Made by a program: the position numbers and the translations under genes
Notes under the pieces: model-generated
The model's input: only the letters and a program-made list of their open reading frames with translations
Told to the model about the DNA's origin: nothing
The model's database searches: none
Shown: positions 21,101-32,646 of the stretch, piece after piece
Layout of the letters: the number at the start of each line of letters is the position of its first letter
Numbering within the stretch: the stretch's first letter is position 1
Source: Polytrichum commune
Taxonomy: Eukaryota; Streptophyta; Polytrichopsida; Polytrichales; Polytrichaceae
DNA: 64,000 nt
Assembly: GCA_950295325.1 (NCBI GenBank)
Contig: OX485804.1
Span: 27,650,001 to 27,714,000 of the forward strand
Direction of reading: 5' to 3'

Positions 21101-22572
21101 CTCCAAAATAAGCTTTCTTATGAACAAAGTTGTTTCATATTGGGCTACTTCTCTAAAAAATCACTAATATTGAAGTTCACAACAAGAAAGTTTTATTTTC
21201 TTGTCTTGAAGGCCCTGTCAAGGTCTTAGTGACAACCAAAATTTAAGGGGCATAGATGTTCACAGTTTAACACATATATACAATTTCCACAAGCCTCAAT
21301 AAGTCTAGAACTCAATTTTTTAAACAATTGGGATCATAAAACTTTATTTAAATCAATTAACCTATCTCAAGGAACAACTTTCAAAAACCTCATATGTGAC
21401 ATTGATATTATCCTTTGTATCAATTGGAGTTTTGGTCGGGAATTCAAATGTTTAATCTAATTAGTGTGGGCCATACAAATCCCCAATTACACACACTATT
21501 TTTTATTATATTTGGAAGAGGCCCACAGTAATTTCCAATGTGACAAATTAGTGTGGATTTTTGTGTCTACATATTTGGATTAGATTCAAGGCAAGGCTAG
21601 TACTAAAAATTACCAACCTTAACCAAGGCAAGTACTATAATATCAATATGGGCATGAAAAATAGTGTAATTGTTTTGCATACAAAGGTTTTCATGTTGGT
21701 TGTTTTTCGGTGCATGTTTGGAGTTAGTGTGGATGTTGGAACGAAGAACGCTCTATATTGGTTCATTGGGGTTATGTTCGATTTATTTGTTCAAGGGCAC
21801 TTGTGTTGTGTATTTGAGCCTAGGCCTTATTCAACCAATTTAAATGTACACTTCACACCAACTAATTTTAAGATAAAGTCACTTTTGATGCAATTAGATA
21901 AAAATAGAAGTATGTTGCTCTTGCACATGGAAAGCCCTACATTAAGATCTTTGTGAAGTACACCTCCAATGTGAAGTGCTTAATGAACGAGGTTCTTATG
22001 TATTGTTATGAACTTTGCAAGTGGATATAGGGTCTTTGAGGATAGATATCTAAAACAATAAAGAACTTTGTCAAAAACTCAAGTAGCCATCGTGTTTGGT
22101 AGACTTCAATGTATGCATACCTACTCCTTGTCAAGAGATCAACAAGTAATCAAGTGTATTGCAAGGTGGTCGACAAACTCATTAACACTTTGTGTAGGTA
22201 GGTATCCAAATGTCATCGATTGAAGCCGCACGTAAATTTCTCAAGGCAAAATGACTCTTCCAAGAGAAAACTAAGTTAGACAATGGCAATGTGAGCAAAT
22301 AAGGTTGATAAGGATTGTCCTTGCCATGACATTGGGCAGGTGGATTCAATCTAGGAGCACAAGTTCTCTGATTGTCCGCTAGCTCAACACGTATAACGGT
22401 ATGTGGCCAACATTGTTTGTAGCAACTGCACATCATTGGCCCTCGCAAATTGCTCTCTATGTTGCAATATATTGTTTGACATAAGATTGAATAAGTCTCT
22501 CAAGAAGTTTCATAGTATATGATTTTCTCTGAGGAGTAGACTCCCCTTGATCATTTAGAGGCAACAAAATTA
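18173..22572. other. Gene-free spacer
   Basis: No recognisable gene was found in this 4.4-kb stretch. It contains a (TA)n microsatellite at about 19065-19081. The open frame at 21561-21956 (131 codons) shows no domain, and its composition matches the AT-rich background, so it is not annotated as a gene. Confidence 0.35.
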
Positions 22573-23175
22573 AATGATCTTGTTTTTAATGGGTTTCAGT
22601 GGCCAGTTGAGAAGGTTCGTCGAGTTATTTGAGATTCCTCCTAGACTATGGACGGATTGTGTGGATACAAACGTGAGAAAGCTCAACAAAAGGTCAGTTG
22701 TTGCCGATCCATACATTCTCAATGAGTTTGATTATGTGTGGTGTTTAGGGTTTATCGTCACTCAAATGATTTAGTGGTTACTTGGAAGGTTAGACACTAG
22801 ATGGATATTATTTCTTGATTCCCCTTGGGGCCCTATGATTGGAGTCCTCCCTTGATGGTTGTGCTTTGGTTACCTTTGGAATAGAATGTGTTCATTTGTA
22901 TCAAAATTCAAATAATTAGAAGTTACACATGAGCCACTTGAGTACGAGAGATAACCAATGTATGTTCAAGAATTTAAGCAAAATGGTAGTCAATTCAAAG
23001 GACTCTATTGGATACCTTTAAAATATTATAAAAAACAACCAACCAAAATCAACATTTACTTGTGGGTCTTGGAATGTTTTAGATTTTGACCAGTTTTGCC
23101 CAATTATTCCCCCATTCACTAGGATGCACGAGTTCATCTTTTACATTACATAATGCAAATATGGAAAACTTTTGG
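22573..23175 (+). pseudogene. LINE 3'-end fragment within a local duplication (copy 1)
   Basis: The frame from 22573 reads NDLVFNGFQWPVEKVRRVI then a stop. It matches NDMVFNNLQWPIEKARQVI of the LINE at 54184-54245. The DNA then follows the LINE tail (ACTTGGAAGGTTAG, GGATATTATTTCTTGAT; compare 54402-54439). Sequence beyond the LINE tail is also shared with 24090-24575. The two loci are therefore a segmental duplication rather than separate insertions. Confidence 0.6.
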
Positions 23176-23242
23176 TTGTGCACAACATACATGTGCTCTA
23201 GGACTTGTATGTTGGTGTGTTAATAATTTGCACAATTCACAC

Positions 23243-23290
23243 GGGGTGATCACACCCCCCTAACGTTTTGTAACCACATGCAATAATGGG
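23243..23290. repeat. Single terminus related to the 16997-17400 element
   Basis: GGGGTGATCACACCCCCCTAA and then TTTGTAACCACATGCAATAA resemble the reverse complement of the right end of the 16997-17400 element. No partner terminus was found nearby, so it is a truncated relic. Confidence 0.35.
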
Positions 23291-24089
23291 ATATGTAATG
23301 GGGGGATATTTATGCACCTCTCAATATTTTTTTCCGCACTGTTTGTAAACATATAACTACTTTGACGTATTTTTTAACACCCCATATTTATTTGTAATTA
23401 TTTAGAGAGGCTAATGTTTGGCACCATATTTTTTTTATAAATCGTACAAGTACCAAATAGTGGACGGAATACTATAGCATTGCAAAATCGACTATGTGAG
23501 CAACAAACATTCCACATCATCCATCTTGTTATTCAATTGGTTTCAATTAGTTATACCAAACCTAAACCATTCAAAGTACCATTCAAAACATAACCAATAG
23601 CATTTGGGTATTAGTTAAAGGGTGACCAATAAACATGGAGATAACAAAATATACAAGCTAGCATAGACAAGTTGTAAACACGGAGAGAACAAAACAAAAA
23701 TTACAATCTATTGTGACAAGACATAGAATTTTGCACAACTACCTACTCAAAAAAGAAATTGCATTCAAATACAAGAAAGCTAAATATAAAAGCCCTAATT
23801 ATTGTATTGATCCTACTACACACTTTTAGGGGGATCCAATATCTATAATCCTGTTTTTTTTTTTGTATTGATTACTAAAATGGAGGAATTATTTACCACC
23901 CTATTTTACATATAATCATGTAGGGGACATATTTCCAATGCTATGGTAGACCTAATAAATTTATAATTCTTACCCTCAACGAATTAAATTGATCTTAATT
24001 TTTATCTCACATGGTTTCTAAAATTCCGATTGTCACCTCCCCGAGACAATTCATTGACAATATTGGTCCTTGGAAATGATATGTAGGCT

Positions 24090-24575
24090 TCTATGGCAAC
24101 ACAAGCTTCACAAAGCATTGAATGTTGCCTACAAGGATGTTCTAAATGTGTTTGACTATGTGTAGTGTGTCAAGTGCTTTTTGTCACTCGGAGTAGTTTA
24201 GTGTTCACTTGGAAAGTTAGTGGTTACTCAAGATGGGTGTTATTTCTTGATTCCCCCCGTCCAACTTGGGATTGGAATCCTCCCTTGGTGGTTGTACTTT
24301 GGTTACAATTGCAATTCAATGTGTTCAATTTGTACTAGAAAAAAAAGGTTACATATGAACCACTTGAGTTTGGTTGAGCACGTCCAAGAATTTAAGCAAA
24401 TTTGTGGCCAATTTAGAGGAATCTCATCATCATCATCATCATCATAATAATAACAAATAGTCGAAATGAACATTTAACATGTGGGTCTTGGAAAGTTCTT
24501 TTTTCCGACCAATTTCTCCCCATTCAATAAGAGGCACAAGTTCATAGTGCATAATGCATGGATGCTCATGCATTC
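24090..24575 (+). pseudogene. LINE 3'-end fragment within a local duplication (copy 2)
   Basis: A frame near 24100 reads KALNVAYKDVLNVFDYV then a stop, matching KALDVAYQDVLNKFDSTWG of the LINE at 54308-54360. It is followed by TTCACTTGGAAAGTTAG, GTTATTTCTTGATT and an A8 run near 24340, corresponding to the LINE poly-A end. Downstream GTTACATATGAACCACTTGA and CAAGAATTTAAGCAAA are shared with copy 1. Confidence 0.6.
24424..24453 (+). repeat. (TCA)n microsatellite
   Basis: About seven TCA units followed by TAATAATAA, inside the duplicated LINE-flank segment and absent from copy 1. Confidence 0.9.
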
Positions 24576-24786
24576 CGTGCAAGATAATGTTGGGCACGCC
24601 TCTACGTACTTAGTTCATTAAGTTACATGTTAGTGTTTTTGTGTTTGGTGTAGAGTATGTGATTGTACTAGATAAGATTTCAATCCAAATATTAACCCAC
24701 TTTATTGATTCTCAGAAGTGCATTTGTTTGAGAACTTTTTTTAACGAGCTCAAAATGTTTGGGGAATATTCCCTTCCCCAAAAAAT

Positions 24787-25065
24787 GTTTCATTATAAAT
24801 TTATTATAATAATATTTCTTTGTCATGGGCCCTTGTCTTTTTCTACTAGAGCACATCTTTTGCCTCTCCAGTGCAAAATCCATTGGACCATGTCAATGGA
24901 TAATGTAGGCCTTAAAATATGTCTTTCAGGGACCTCGAACTCCATGGTCACTTTGACATTTTTTCCTTGGTGTAAACCAAAGTGGTCTTGAGATGCCTTC
25001 AACAACCAATGATGGATTTTACAGGGCATTGGAACAACTTCATGGTCCATGATGTGAAGAACCCC
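24787..25065. mobile_element. Right-end fragment of the large Harbinger-like family H2
   Basis: It matches the right 280 bp of the element at 55161-56525 (TTCTTTGTCATGGGCCCTTG, CATTGGACCATGTCAATG, AACTTCATGGTCCAT). It ends in CCCC followed by TTA at 25066-25068. The rest of the element is missing. Confidence 0.65.
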
Positions 25066-25451
25066 TTACTCACAAAACTGAATATGAATTGTAATTTATA
25101 TTCATGTTTCATTTGGTCCCATTGGCACGGATGATGGCGGTTAATGAATGGAGAGCTCGTATCATTCCAACACATGTGAATCTATCAAGCATAGGTTTTT
25201 GGGGTTGCATCCAAAATCAAAGGGCATCGAAATGGGCATTTACATCATCCTCAAACTCAATTGTGTTTGGGTCTTAGCCGCTTAGAATAAAATTGACTCG
25301 GAGCATGTAATATTTGGCAAAGCTATCAACAAGAAGTATGCCAAGTAACCACGTTTCTCATTTGCTGAGAGGCATCTCTACCTAGACTATATGAGTTGAG
25401 CATAATTGCGGACTTTAACCAAGAACAATGGCATGACATGAAAGTCATGTA

Positions 25452-25725
25452 CTCCCTCTGTCTCAAAATGCTTGTCCTACCTCCCGGATTATTTGTTTGA
25501 AAAGGATTGTTCTACCCAACTAGAAATTTGAGGCTCAAAGTCAAAAATTTCGTGCCAAACTTTCATCATTAAGAAGTCTTTCGACACCACAAGTTCAGGG
25601 GGCATTTCGAAGTAGTTGTTGTCTTTTATTTTAAGAGTCATACTTACAACTGCTCGGTCAATGGTCAGCGGGCCTTAATCTAGCCAAAGTTAGGATCACG
25701 GACAGTTGTTTTGGGACGGAGGGAG
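25452..25725. mobile_element. Stowaway-type MITE (Tc1/mariner)
   Basis: CTCCCTCTGTCTCAAAATG at the left and the inverted CATTTTGAGACGGAGGGAG-like end (TTTTGGGACGGAGGGAG) at the right. A TA target duplication lies at 25450-25451 and 25726-25727. The length of 274 bp and the termini are the classic plant Stowaway signature. Non-coding. Confidence 0.92.
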
Positions 25726-26031
25726 TACCTCATTTGAGATGAGTGTCGCAATAATAAAAGGTTGCCATGGGAAAGGTCAGGGGTACTGCAAGATTAGCCT
25801 AAATTTTGAAGAAGCGCTTGCTAAGAGACTTTGATCTCACATGGGAGGTTGGAGGTGTGTTGTGTCATAGAGATAAGCTTGTGGTTACTTGGAACCATCA
25901 AAGTAATTAGAGTTAGGGTTAGGGTAAGACATTTGGTGTTTTTTCTTCTTCTTCTTCTTTTTTGGGGGGGGGGGTGTGGGAGGAGGATCCTTTCCTTATT
26001 GGAAGGGGCGGTTGGGTTGCTCTCGGTTCTC

Positions 26032-26095
26032 TTTACATGGCGGTGTGATAGGCATGAGGGGTTTTGCCTTCCCCTTCAAATAAGCATGTCTTTTC
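26032..26095 (+). repeat. Dispersed repeat D1, copy 3
   Basis: ACATGGCGGTGTGATAGGCAT and GGTTTTGCCTTCCCCTTC align with 10191-10252. A G10-like run and CTT repeats lie just upstream (25940-25976). Confidence 0.4.
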
Positions 26096-28299
26096 AATTC
26101 TTATTTTATATTGAGCACTATCCCATCAATTTTTTCTCTCCAAAATTATTAAATACAATGTAGATGCGAATTCCAATTCATAGTTTTCTTAAGAATCAAA
26201 GTATGCAAGTCGATCATAGTGCAATGCATTCATTAGTAAGCTAGTACGTCGTACATTTTAATAGAGTGTCTTCTTCTCATATTTATAGTAAGAAAAAACT
26301 AGCAAATGTTATCTGAATGATGACATCATGTACACCCCAACATTGCATAAATGAAAATGCACACATTTGCCCAAAAAATGTTTTAACCATTAATTGCACA
26401 AGAGCCCCCTAAACACTTCTCAACTTATGAAACTCAAACTTGATTCATAGCAATCATCATGATTGCTCTTGTCAATCTCTAGAACTAAGAAATTGATTAG
26501 AACCTCTTGAAATTCATCTACTAGAGTTGTCCATGCACAAAGACAATGAAAGTTGATTCATAATGATTGCTCATAAAGAAAGGAAAAAGGTTCCAAGTTT
26601 AACCCTATTGATGTCCACTATAATGAACAATTTGTACATTTTAAAATATTTTAAAATAGAAAACTACACAAACCCCTCAAAAGCTCACAAGGATTTTTCT
26701 ATCCAAATATGAGAATTGTGGATAGGAATGCCAATGCACTCATTTTTGTTTCATTTTCTTTCTAGGGAAATAAATAATTTATGTAGTATTTGTAAAATAA
26801 ATAAAAGGAATTTCTTTAGCCATAAGGAGCTATTGAATTTGTCAAAAATGTTCACCTAAAAACAATGTGGAATTGGTAATCCATTTTTTACTTATTCAAT
26901 GTAACCCAATCAGAATCTTGTTGGAAACATGAGGATCCCATATTCAAATACATGCTTCCCAAAAAATGGAAAGTCACATGCAAGCTTTTGTATGAGGTAA
27001 ACACATGGGTTAGACCTTATAGCACTACGGAATTCATAGAACATGTGGAGAAAATCATGTTTGTATGAGCCCTTCACACATCAACATTGATAGTCATTAC
27101 GTATGACATTTTATTCAACATCAATGTGAGCATTCGTCAAGTTGATTTGTTGAAACCATCATTTCTTTCTATATCATTCGTAAATCGTCATTTTTACTCT
27201 CATATCTTGGCTAATCATGAATGTATAATCAAGGCGTATTGTATGTGTGAAATGTTTGTTAACAAGCAGTTAGTCATCTTCACAATCAGTCTTCATGGGG
27301 ACTTCTTGGTTGAACTCAAGAACTTAGTGTCAATCCTCCTTGGTGTCACCCTCTGACATGACCACTCTTCATCCTTAGTAATCATTGAAGCATTGTGTTA
27401 TATGGGGTTCACCCCAAGGTTCACACCCACACGTAACATGTTGCAAACAAAGTTGAAGTACACAATAGAGTATTGTGGTCGGGCTGTAATTGGGCATGGG
27501 GCATATTAACACTATAAACGCATAATTATGCCATGAATGAGATTGTTTGCAAGTTTGAAACATAAATTGTACATATCAATTGGGCCAATGTTAGGTTATG
27601 AACGTCCAATCACGCACAACTTGAAATCAAACTAAAATTTGCAAGTTTGGTGGGCCAAGGTAGAAGAATTTGGACCCTTAGATGGGTCAATGATGATGGA
27701 GTTTTAACTTTTCTATTTAGTTTGGATATTCAAGCTCAATCCATAATATGAACTTGCAAACATTGGATTTGAAGATTCTTCAATTTCAAGTTTGGGCTTG
27801 GGATTCAAACTCAAACCACCCCCACCCCCAATAATGTTTTTAGAAAACAAACAAAAAAACAAAAAATAGGGAACGACTTGAGACATAACTCCACCACTTA
27901 GGCATATGAAGGCTCTTATCAATTTACCATGATGTTAATGGTATAATCTTATTTTTACTACTATATGATGAACAATAACACATTGTTAAAGGGTTATATT
28001 CAATGATTAGGGTGAGATCCTTCTAGAAATGACCAAGATAAGCATCAAGGTCCCATTTTCAGAAAAAATAAAAATAAAAATAAAAATCACTCGTTTGATT
28101 AGTGGTTAAGGCATGATAATTTGTTTTTGTGGACTGTAAGTATTATAAGCAGGTGAACAATACCTTAGTGAGTGGCCATTCATTGTATTGTGATAGGTTA
28201 CCTCTTGTGGAGTGTATGAAGTAGTGGAAGTTGTGTTCTACCGGGAATTGAGTGTGTATGTGTATATATTCAGTATTTATTGTTGATGCGGAATTAATG
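26096..28299. other. Gene-free spacer
   Basis: No gene or supported element. It holds an (AAAAAT)n run at about 28066-28087. The short frame at 27087-27356 has no recognisable domain. Confidence 0.3.
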
Positions 28300-28550
28300 T
28301 TGATTCTATGTAAGAGGTACATCGTTTATGGTATTTGGTGTCACATGCATAATAGCATCACTTACCCTATTTTAAAGGCTTATGCTAGGTCACAATGATG
28401 ATTAACAACTTCACCATAAGTGTCACCTCATGACACTTGGTGTTCAAATGCCCTTACTAATATTCTCAGCATGAGTATGTTCGATAATATTGTGAAGTGC
28501 ATGTCTAAGATACACAATAGTTTACAAGTTGACTAAAGTGTACATAAACG
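28300..28550. repeat. Left arm of a 2.85-kb inverted-repeat structure
   Basis: GTTTATGGTATTTGGTGTCAC, CACTTACCCTATTTT, GATGATTAACAACTTCACCA and CATGACACTTGGTGTTC recur inverted and in reverse order at 30895-31150, over roughly 250 bp with about 80% identity by eye. Confidence 0.65.
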
Positions 28551-29230
28551 GGGCAGTCTATTAGATGTAAGTTTGAGGGATCCTCACTAAGGAACCTTAG
28601 AAAGAAATTTTGTATGCACAAAGTAGAAATATCAAAGTGGAGGAATGTAAGGGATAAGAAAAATATTACCGGTAAGGTAGAAATACCATAACCCATGAAA
28701 ATAAGGTGATTCACATTGAAGATATGGTCTTACAATCATGAGATAATTTTCCAAGATAGATGAGAAGGATTCATGAAGAATGCAAGTTGTTTCATATATT
28801 TATGCCATGTACAAAAACTTCTACAATTTTTCAAAGTGGAAAGTTGTCAAACCCCCTACTCGTTCACTAGATGCTCCCTACACCGAACACAATAATCCGC
28901 ATTTCCATACAAAAAATCACCTAAATCAGTTACCTCATGAGTACATTAACACTTGACTCCCATTGGCTACACTAAGTGTACACGCATTGAAGTCGCCGCC
29001 TCGCCATGATCGGTTTCAGAAAAGGCACTTCACTATTATGACGGCGGTCTAGTGCACGGGTAGAGGGTGGTTAACCGGTTTGGGTATTTCTACCTCAAGG
29101 CCGGTTTACACTATGGACCATGAAGTTGGACCAGCGCTCTGCAAGGCAATTGATTGGCTGTTGAAGTTGTCCTGGGATAACTTCGGTTTACACTAAGGAA
29201 AAAATGTCAGAGGGACCATGAAGGTCGAGG

Positions 29231-29455
29231 TAGTGATCGGGGAGATGTGTGGGCATAATGGGTTGAGATCCTAGTGTTTGCAAGTCCAACCAATTACATG
29301 TTGACATCCTTCGGTTTTTCTATATTGATTTGAGGCATATTCCATAAATTCCTCTAAAGTGATCGGTAATTCTCTTGAAGTCTTGAACTTCAACCGGTTA
29401 TTTCTCAAACTCAACCGGTCATCTATAACTAAATGCCGGATCTCCTCGATCATTG
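29231..29455 (+). mobile_element. hAT MITE, family A1, copy 1 (nested)
   Basis: The termini (T)AGTGATCGGGGAGA and TCCTCGATCATTG are inverted. The 225-bp element is flanked by a perfect 8-bp duplication GGTCGAGG (29223-29230 and 29456-29463), as expected for hAT. The Harbinger copy at 55161-56525 has the empty site (GGTTGAGG near 56395 on the minus strand). The interior contains AACCGGTT-type motifs common to all eight family members. Confidence 0.9.
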
Positions 29456-29787
29456 GGTCGAGGTCCCCAAAATATAAATTTTAAGGCCTAATAAATGCAC
29501 GGACATGGTCCACCAGGTTTTGCGGTGAGAGAGGCAAGAGAGGTGCTTTGATAGGAAACTGGAAGGGTCCATGGCAAAGAAATGCTATTTTAATTAAATT
29601 TCAATAAATCTACCCTCTGTGTTCCTTAATCATATCATAGCCATGAGACATACTATTACTAACTTGCCCTACCCCTTAAACCGGCTCCCATGTGTTTCAC
29701 TAAACAACATGGGACATCTAAAACTCAAGAATTTGAGTGCAAATTTGTCTTTTTGACCTACCAACTGCAATGTTTATTATTTGGGGG

Positions 29788-29840
29788 CTTGTAATATACC
29801 GTTGAAAATACCTTTCCAACGGTATATTACAAGCCCAAAA
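29788..29840. repeat. Near-perfect stem-loop inside H2
   Basis: GGGCTTGTAATATACCGTTG and CAACGGTATATTACAAGCCC pair around a loop of about 12 nt. The equivalent position in the other H2 copy (56009-56071) keeps the same stem. Confidence 0.8.
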
Positions 29841-30894
29841 AAAATCAAAAAATAAAATTGCAAAACGAAAAAGAAAAAATTGTAGTCGTTTAGTGATTGT
29901 AGATCAGGGTGGTCAAAAGAACTGCAATGGGAAATCTTCTAACACTAATTATCAAAGAATTGAACTTTAGTGTTGAGCAAGGTAGGGCGGTAACAACATT
30001 AAATATAATCAAACACTAAATATCCTATTTAGTGTAGTGACAACACAAGGTACATGTCACATGTACAAATTAAATTGCTCATTTTTTCTGTAAAAATTGT
30101 TATGAGAAGATTTGCAAGCCACATCTTCGACACATTTAACAAGAAGTGAAGACAAGTGAAGCCCAAGAGAAGACAAGAGAATGGTCAAACTTGAATTTTA
30201 ATTTATTCTCAAAATTGCCCTTTTTGGGCATGTATTAAAAAAAATCAGCACCTTCCCTTTTTGGTGCATGGTCATTCTTCTTGGTCCACATTCGGTTTAC
30301 ACCTAGTGAGGGGCCCAAGACTCTCAAAACTAAGTTTTAATGAAGTCCAATCATGGAAGTCGGACCATGAAGTCGGACCATTGACAAAGGCCATCTTCCA
30401 TGGTCCGACTTCATGGTCCATAGTGTAAACCGGCCCTTAGTAGTCTTAGGAAGACGGAGTAGAAGAGAAGGGGTCAATAGAATAGTGAAGAAGGAAGTCA
30501 CCTGCAGGATTAAGAGTTGGTAGTACAAATAGAGGTAGTTGGGATCACCAAGTATTGGTCGTTATAGGAGCAAAAGAGAATGGAAATAGGAAGTACCCGT
30601 ACCGTTAGAATCGGGGACTTGTTTAGGTACACCGTTTATAGTATTTAGTGTCACGTACACTATTTGTGAGGGGCCTAAACTAAATTCCTAGAGGACTCAA
30701 AGTGCCACGCCCACTAGTTGCCAATATGATTTCATTCGTCAAAATAATTAATTTTCTTAAGTGGAAAAAATTAAATCTACACCGTGATATTTAGAGTAGC
30801 ACATTGGGATACTTTAGTTGAAAGATATTTTTTAGCATATTAACGGCAAGTGTCATGTGTTTATATTTGGTATGCAAGAGGAAGATATTCTTGA

Positions 30895-31150
30895 GCACAC
30901 TAATGGCAAGTGTCATTTGCGTACACTTTAGTCAACTTTGTTGACCATTGTGTAACATAGGCATGCACCTCATAACATTATTGAACATACTCATGCCAAG
31001 ATATTAGTAAGTGCACTCGAACGCCAAGTGTCAGGAGATGACAATTTTGGTGAAGTTGTTAATCATCAGTGTAGCCTTGCATATTGCCTCAAAATAGGGT
31101 AAGTGACACTATTACGCATGTGATACTAAATACCATGAACAATGTAGTGG
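30895..31150. repeat. Right arm of the 2.85-kb inverted-repeat structure
   Basis: Inverse of 28300-28550. Blocks include GAACGCCAAGTGTCAGGAGA, TGGTGAAGTTGTTAATCATC and AAAATAGGGTAAGTG. A short extra terminal motif (GTTTATAGTATTTAGTGTCAC) also occurs at 30628-30650. Confidence 0.65.
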
Positions 31151-32646
31151 TATCGGTATAGTGGTAAGAAAGGGGATGAAATTAGAGACCCTAGCCAAAA
31201 ATAGCAACAAACTACCTTGATTTCAAGCTAGATTGAGAAGTTTTCCTTCTATTTGACTTCCAAGCATACTTGGCTCACTTAGACACCTCATCGGGAAAAT
31301 CCAAGAACTTGGAGCCGTAAGATTGGGAACTTCTATGTATTTTCAGCACCTCAAACATTATTTGATGTTGTAATCTTGGACACGGTGAATATTTAATGTG
31401 CCAATGCATAAATTATTTGAAGACAATTGGCATACACGATCACATAATATTTGAATTGTTACGTGACATCCTTAGTTACCATCATAACATTAGGTGTTCA
31501 ATCTTGAAGTCGAAGTCTATTCATAAAGAAAACAATTTCGTCATCCCACAGTTTATTTTCCACTTTGAACCTTGTCACCACTTAACATTATTCAACTGCA
31601 TGCTTGTATTCCATTCTATATGTAGCATTTGACATGGTCCTCCATGATCTTATTTACATGGGAAGAAACTTTTAAAATGAGAAGAAATTGATGCCGGTAT
31701 GAATAGTATGAAGATTGTGAATAGCGTCGGTATTTTAAGTGACTGGTGCTATGTATAGTATTTTTTAATGAATAATACCAAGATGAACAATATTTCTTGT
31801 GAACAATGCTAGGGTGAATAGTGAGTCATGTGAATAGTGCCAGGTGTATGACTCCACCCAAATTTCCAAGTGTCAACCTTAATGTATGAATAGTTAACAA
31901 TTATTTTTTCTTTGTTTAATGGCCTCTCAAAATATAATTGACATGTTCTAGGATCATGGAATTGACCCACATAGCTGAATAATGCTATGGATCTAAATGT
32001 CATTGGAATATTTTAATTCTTATGATAATAACTATGTCCGATCGCACAACATTCAACAATGCTCCTTTCTACAGGTCCACCTTCATTTCATGTAATGGGT
32101 TACATTTTTTTGGCCTTTCAATGTGACGGAGGACATCAAAAACTACCTTTCAAATGATGAGTCAAGAAAATCTTGATCTTGTACACAAAATTGAAGATTG
32201 ATTCAAATTCTTTCAAAAACAAATGTAGAGAAGTTTGAACTTCTTACAGTACTAGTCCAAACTAAGAACTTCTCGATTCCTCATGTTGCCCCATAGCTCA
32301 AATATTGCCCCCTAATCCATATTCTTTAACTATGTCTGCATAATGGTACTCGCATCAAGGCATCCAAAGTGTCCACCTTCAATGAAGATCGCAAGTAGCT
32401 CTTGATAGCAAATTTTCTTGAACCAAGTGCAATACTCACTACTATTGTACAAGTATAAAGTTGTGTTTGGCAAGCACACTAACTGCAAGTCAAAAATCTC
32501 CAACAAAAGTAATTTAATTTCAAACCAATTCTTTTGTTCAACTCTAGTCAGTGATCACATCCATTGGTGATCTCCCGGACTAGTTTGAGATTGTAAATTG
32601 GAATTCGACGTTGTACATATAGATCAATCTAGTATGAGATCATGTA
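31151..32646. other. Gene-free spacer with a degenerate GAATAGTG repeat at 31690-31850
   Basis: About eight imperfect copies of a (T)GAATAGTGCC/GAACAATG-like motif occur at 31690-31850. No gene recognised elsewhere in the stretch. Confidence 0.4.

Larger units (their letters stand above)
29098..30436 (-). mobile_element. Large Harbinger-like element H2, copy 1 (with nested hAT MITE)
   Basis: The left end (A)GGCCGGTTTACACTATGGAC is the inverse of the right end GTCCATAGTGTAAACCGGCCC. TTA follows at 30437-30439 and TCA precedes at 29095-29097. Without the nested insertion it is 1106 bp. It is collinear with, and inverted relative to, the 55161-56525 copy, but lacks about 220 bp corresponding to the ORF in that copy. 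It contains a strong stem-loop at 29788-29840. No open frame remains. Confidence 0.75.

Noticed and set aside
21561-21956. 131-codon open frame
   Set aside because: No recognisable motif, AT-driven composition, no splice or conservation evidence; chance frame in a gene-free stretch.
25909-25927. TTAGGGTTAGGG run resembling telomere repeats
   Set aside because: Only about two units and not the plant TTTAGGG form; too short to be an interstitial telomere.
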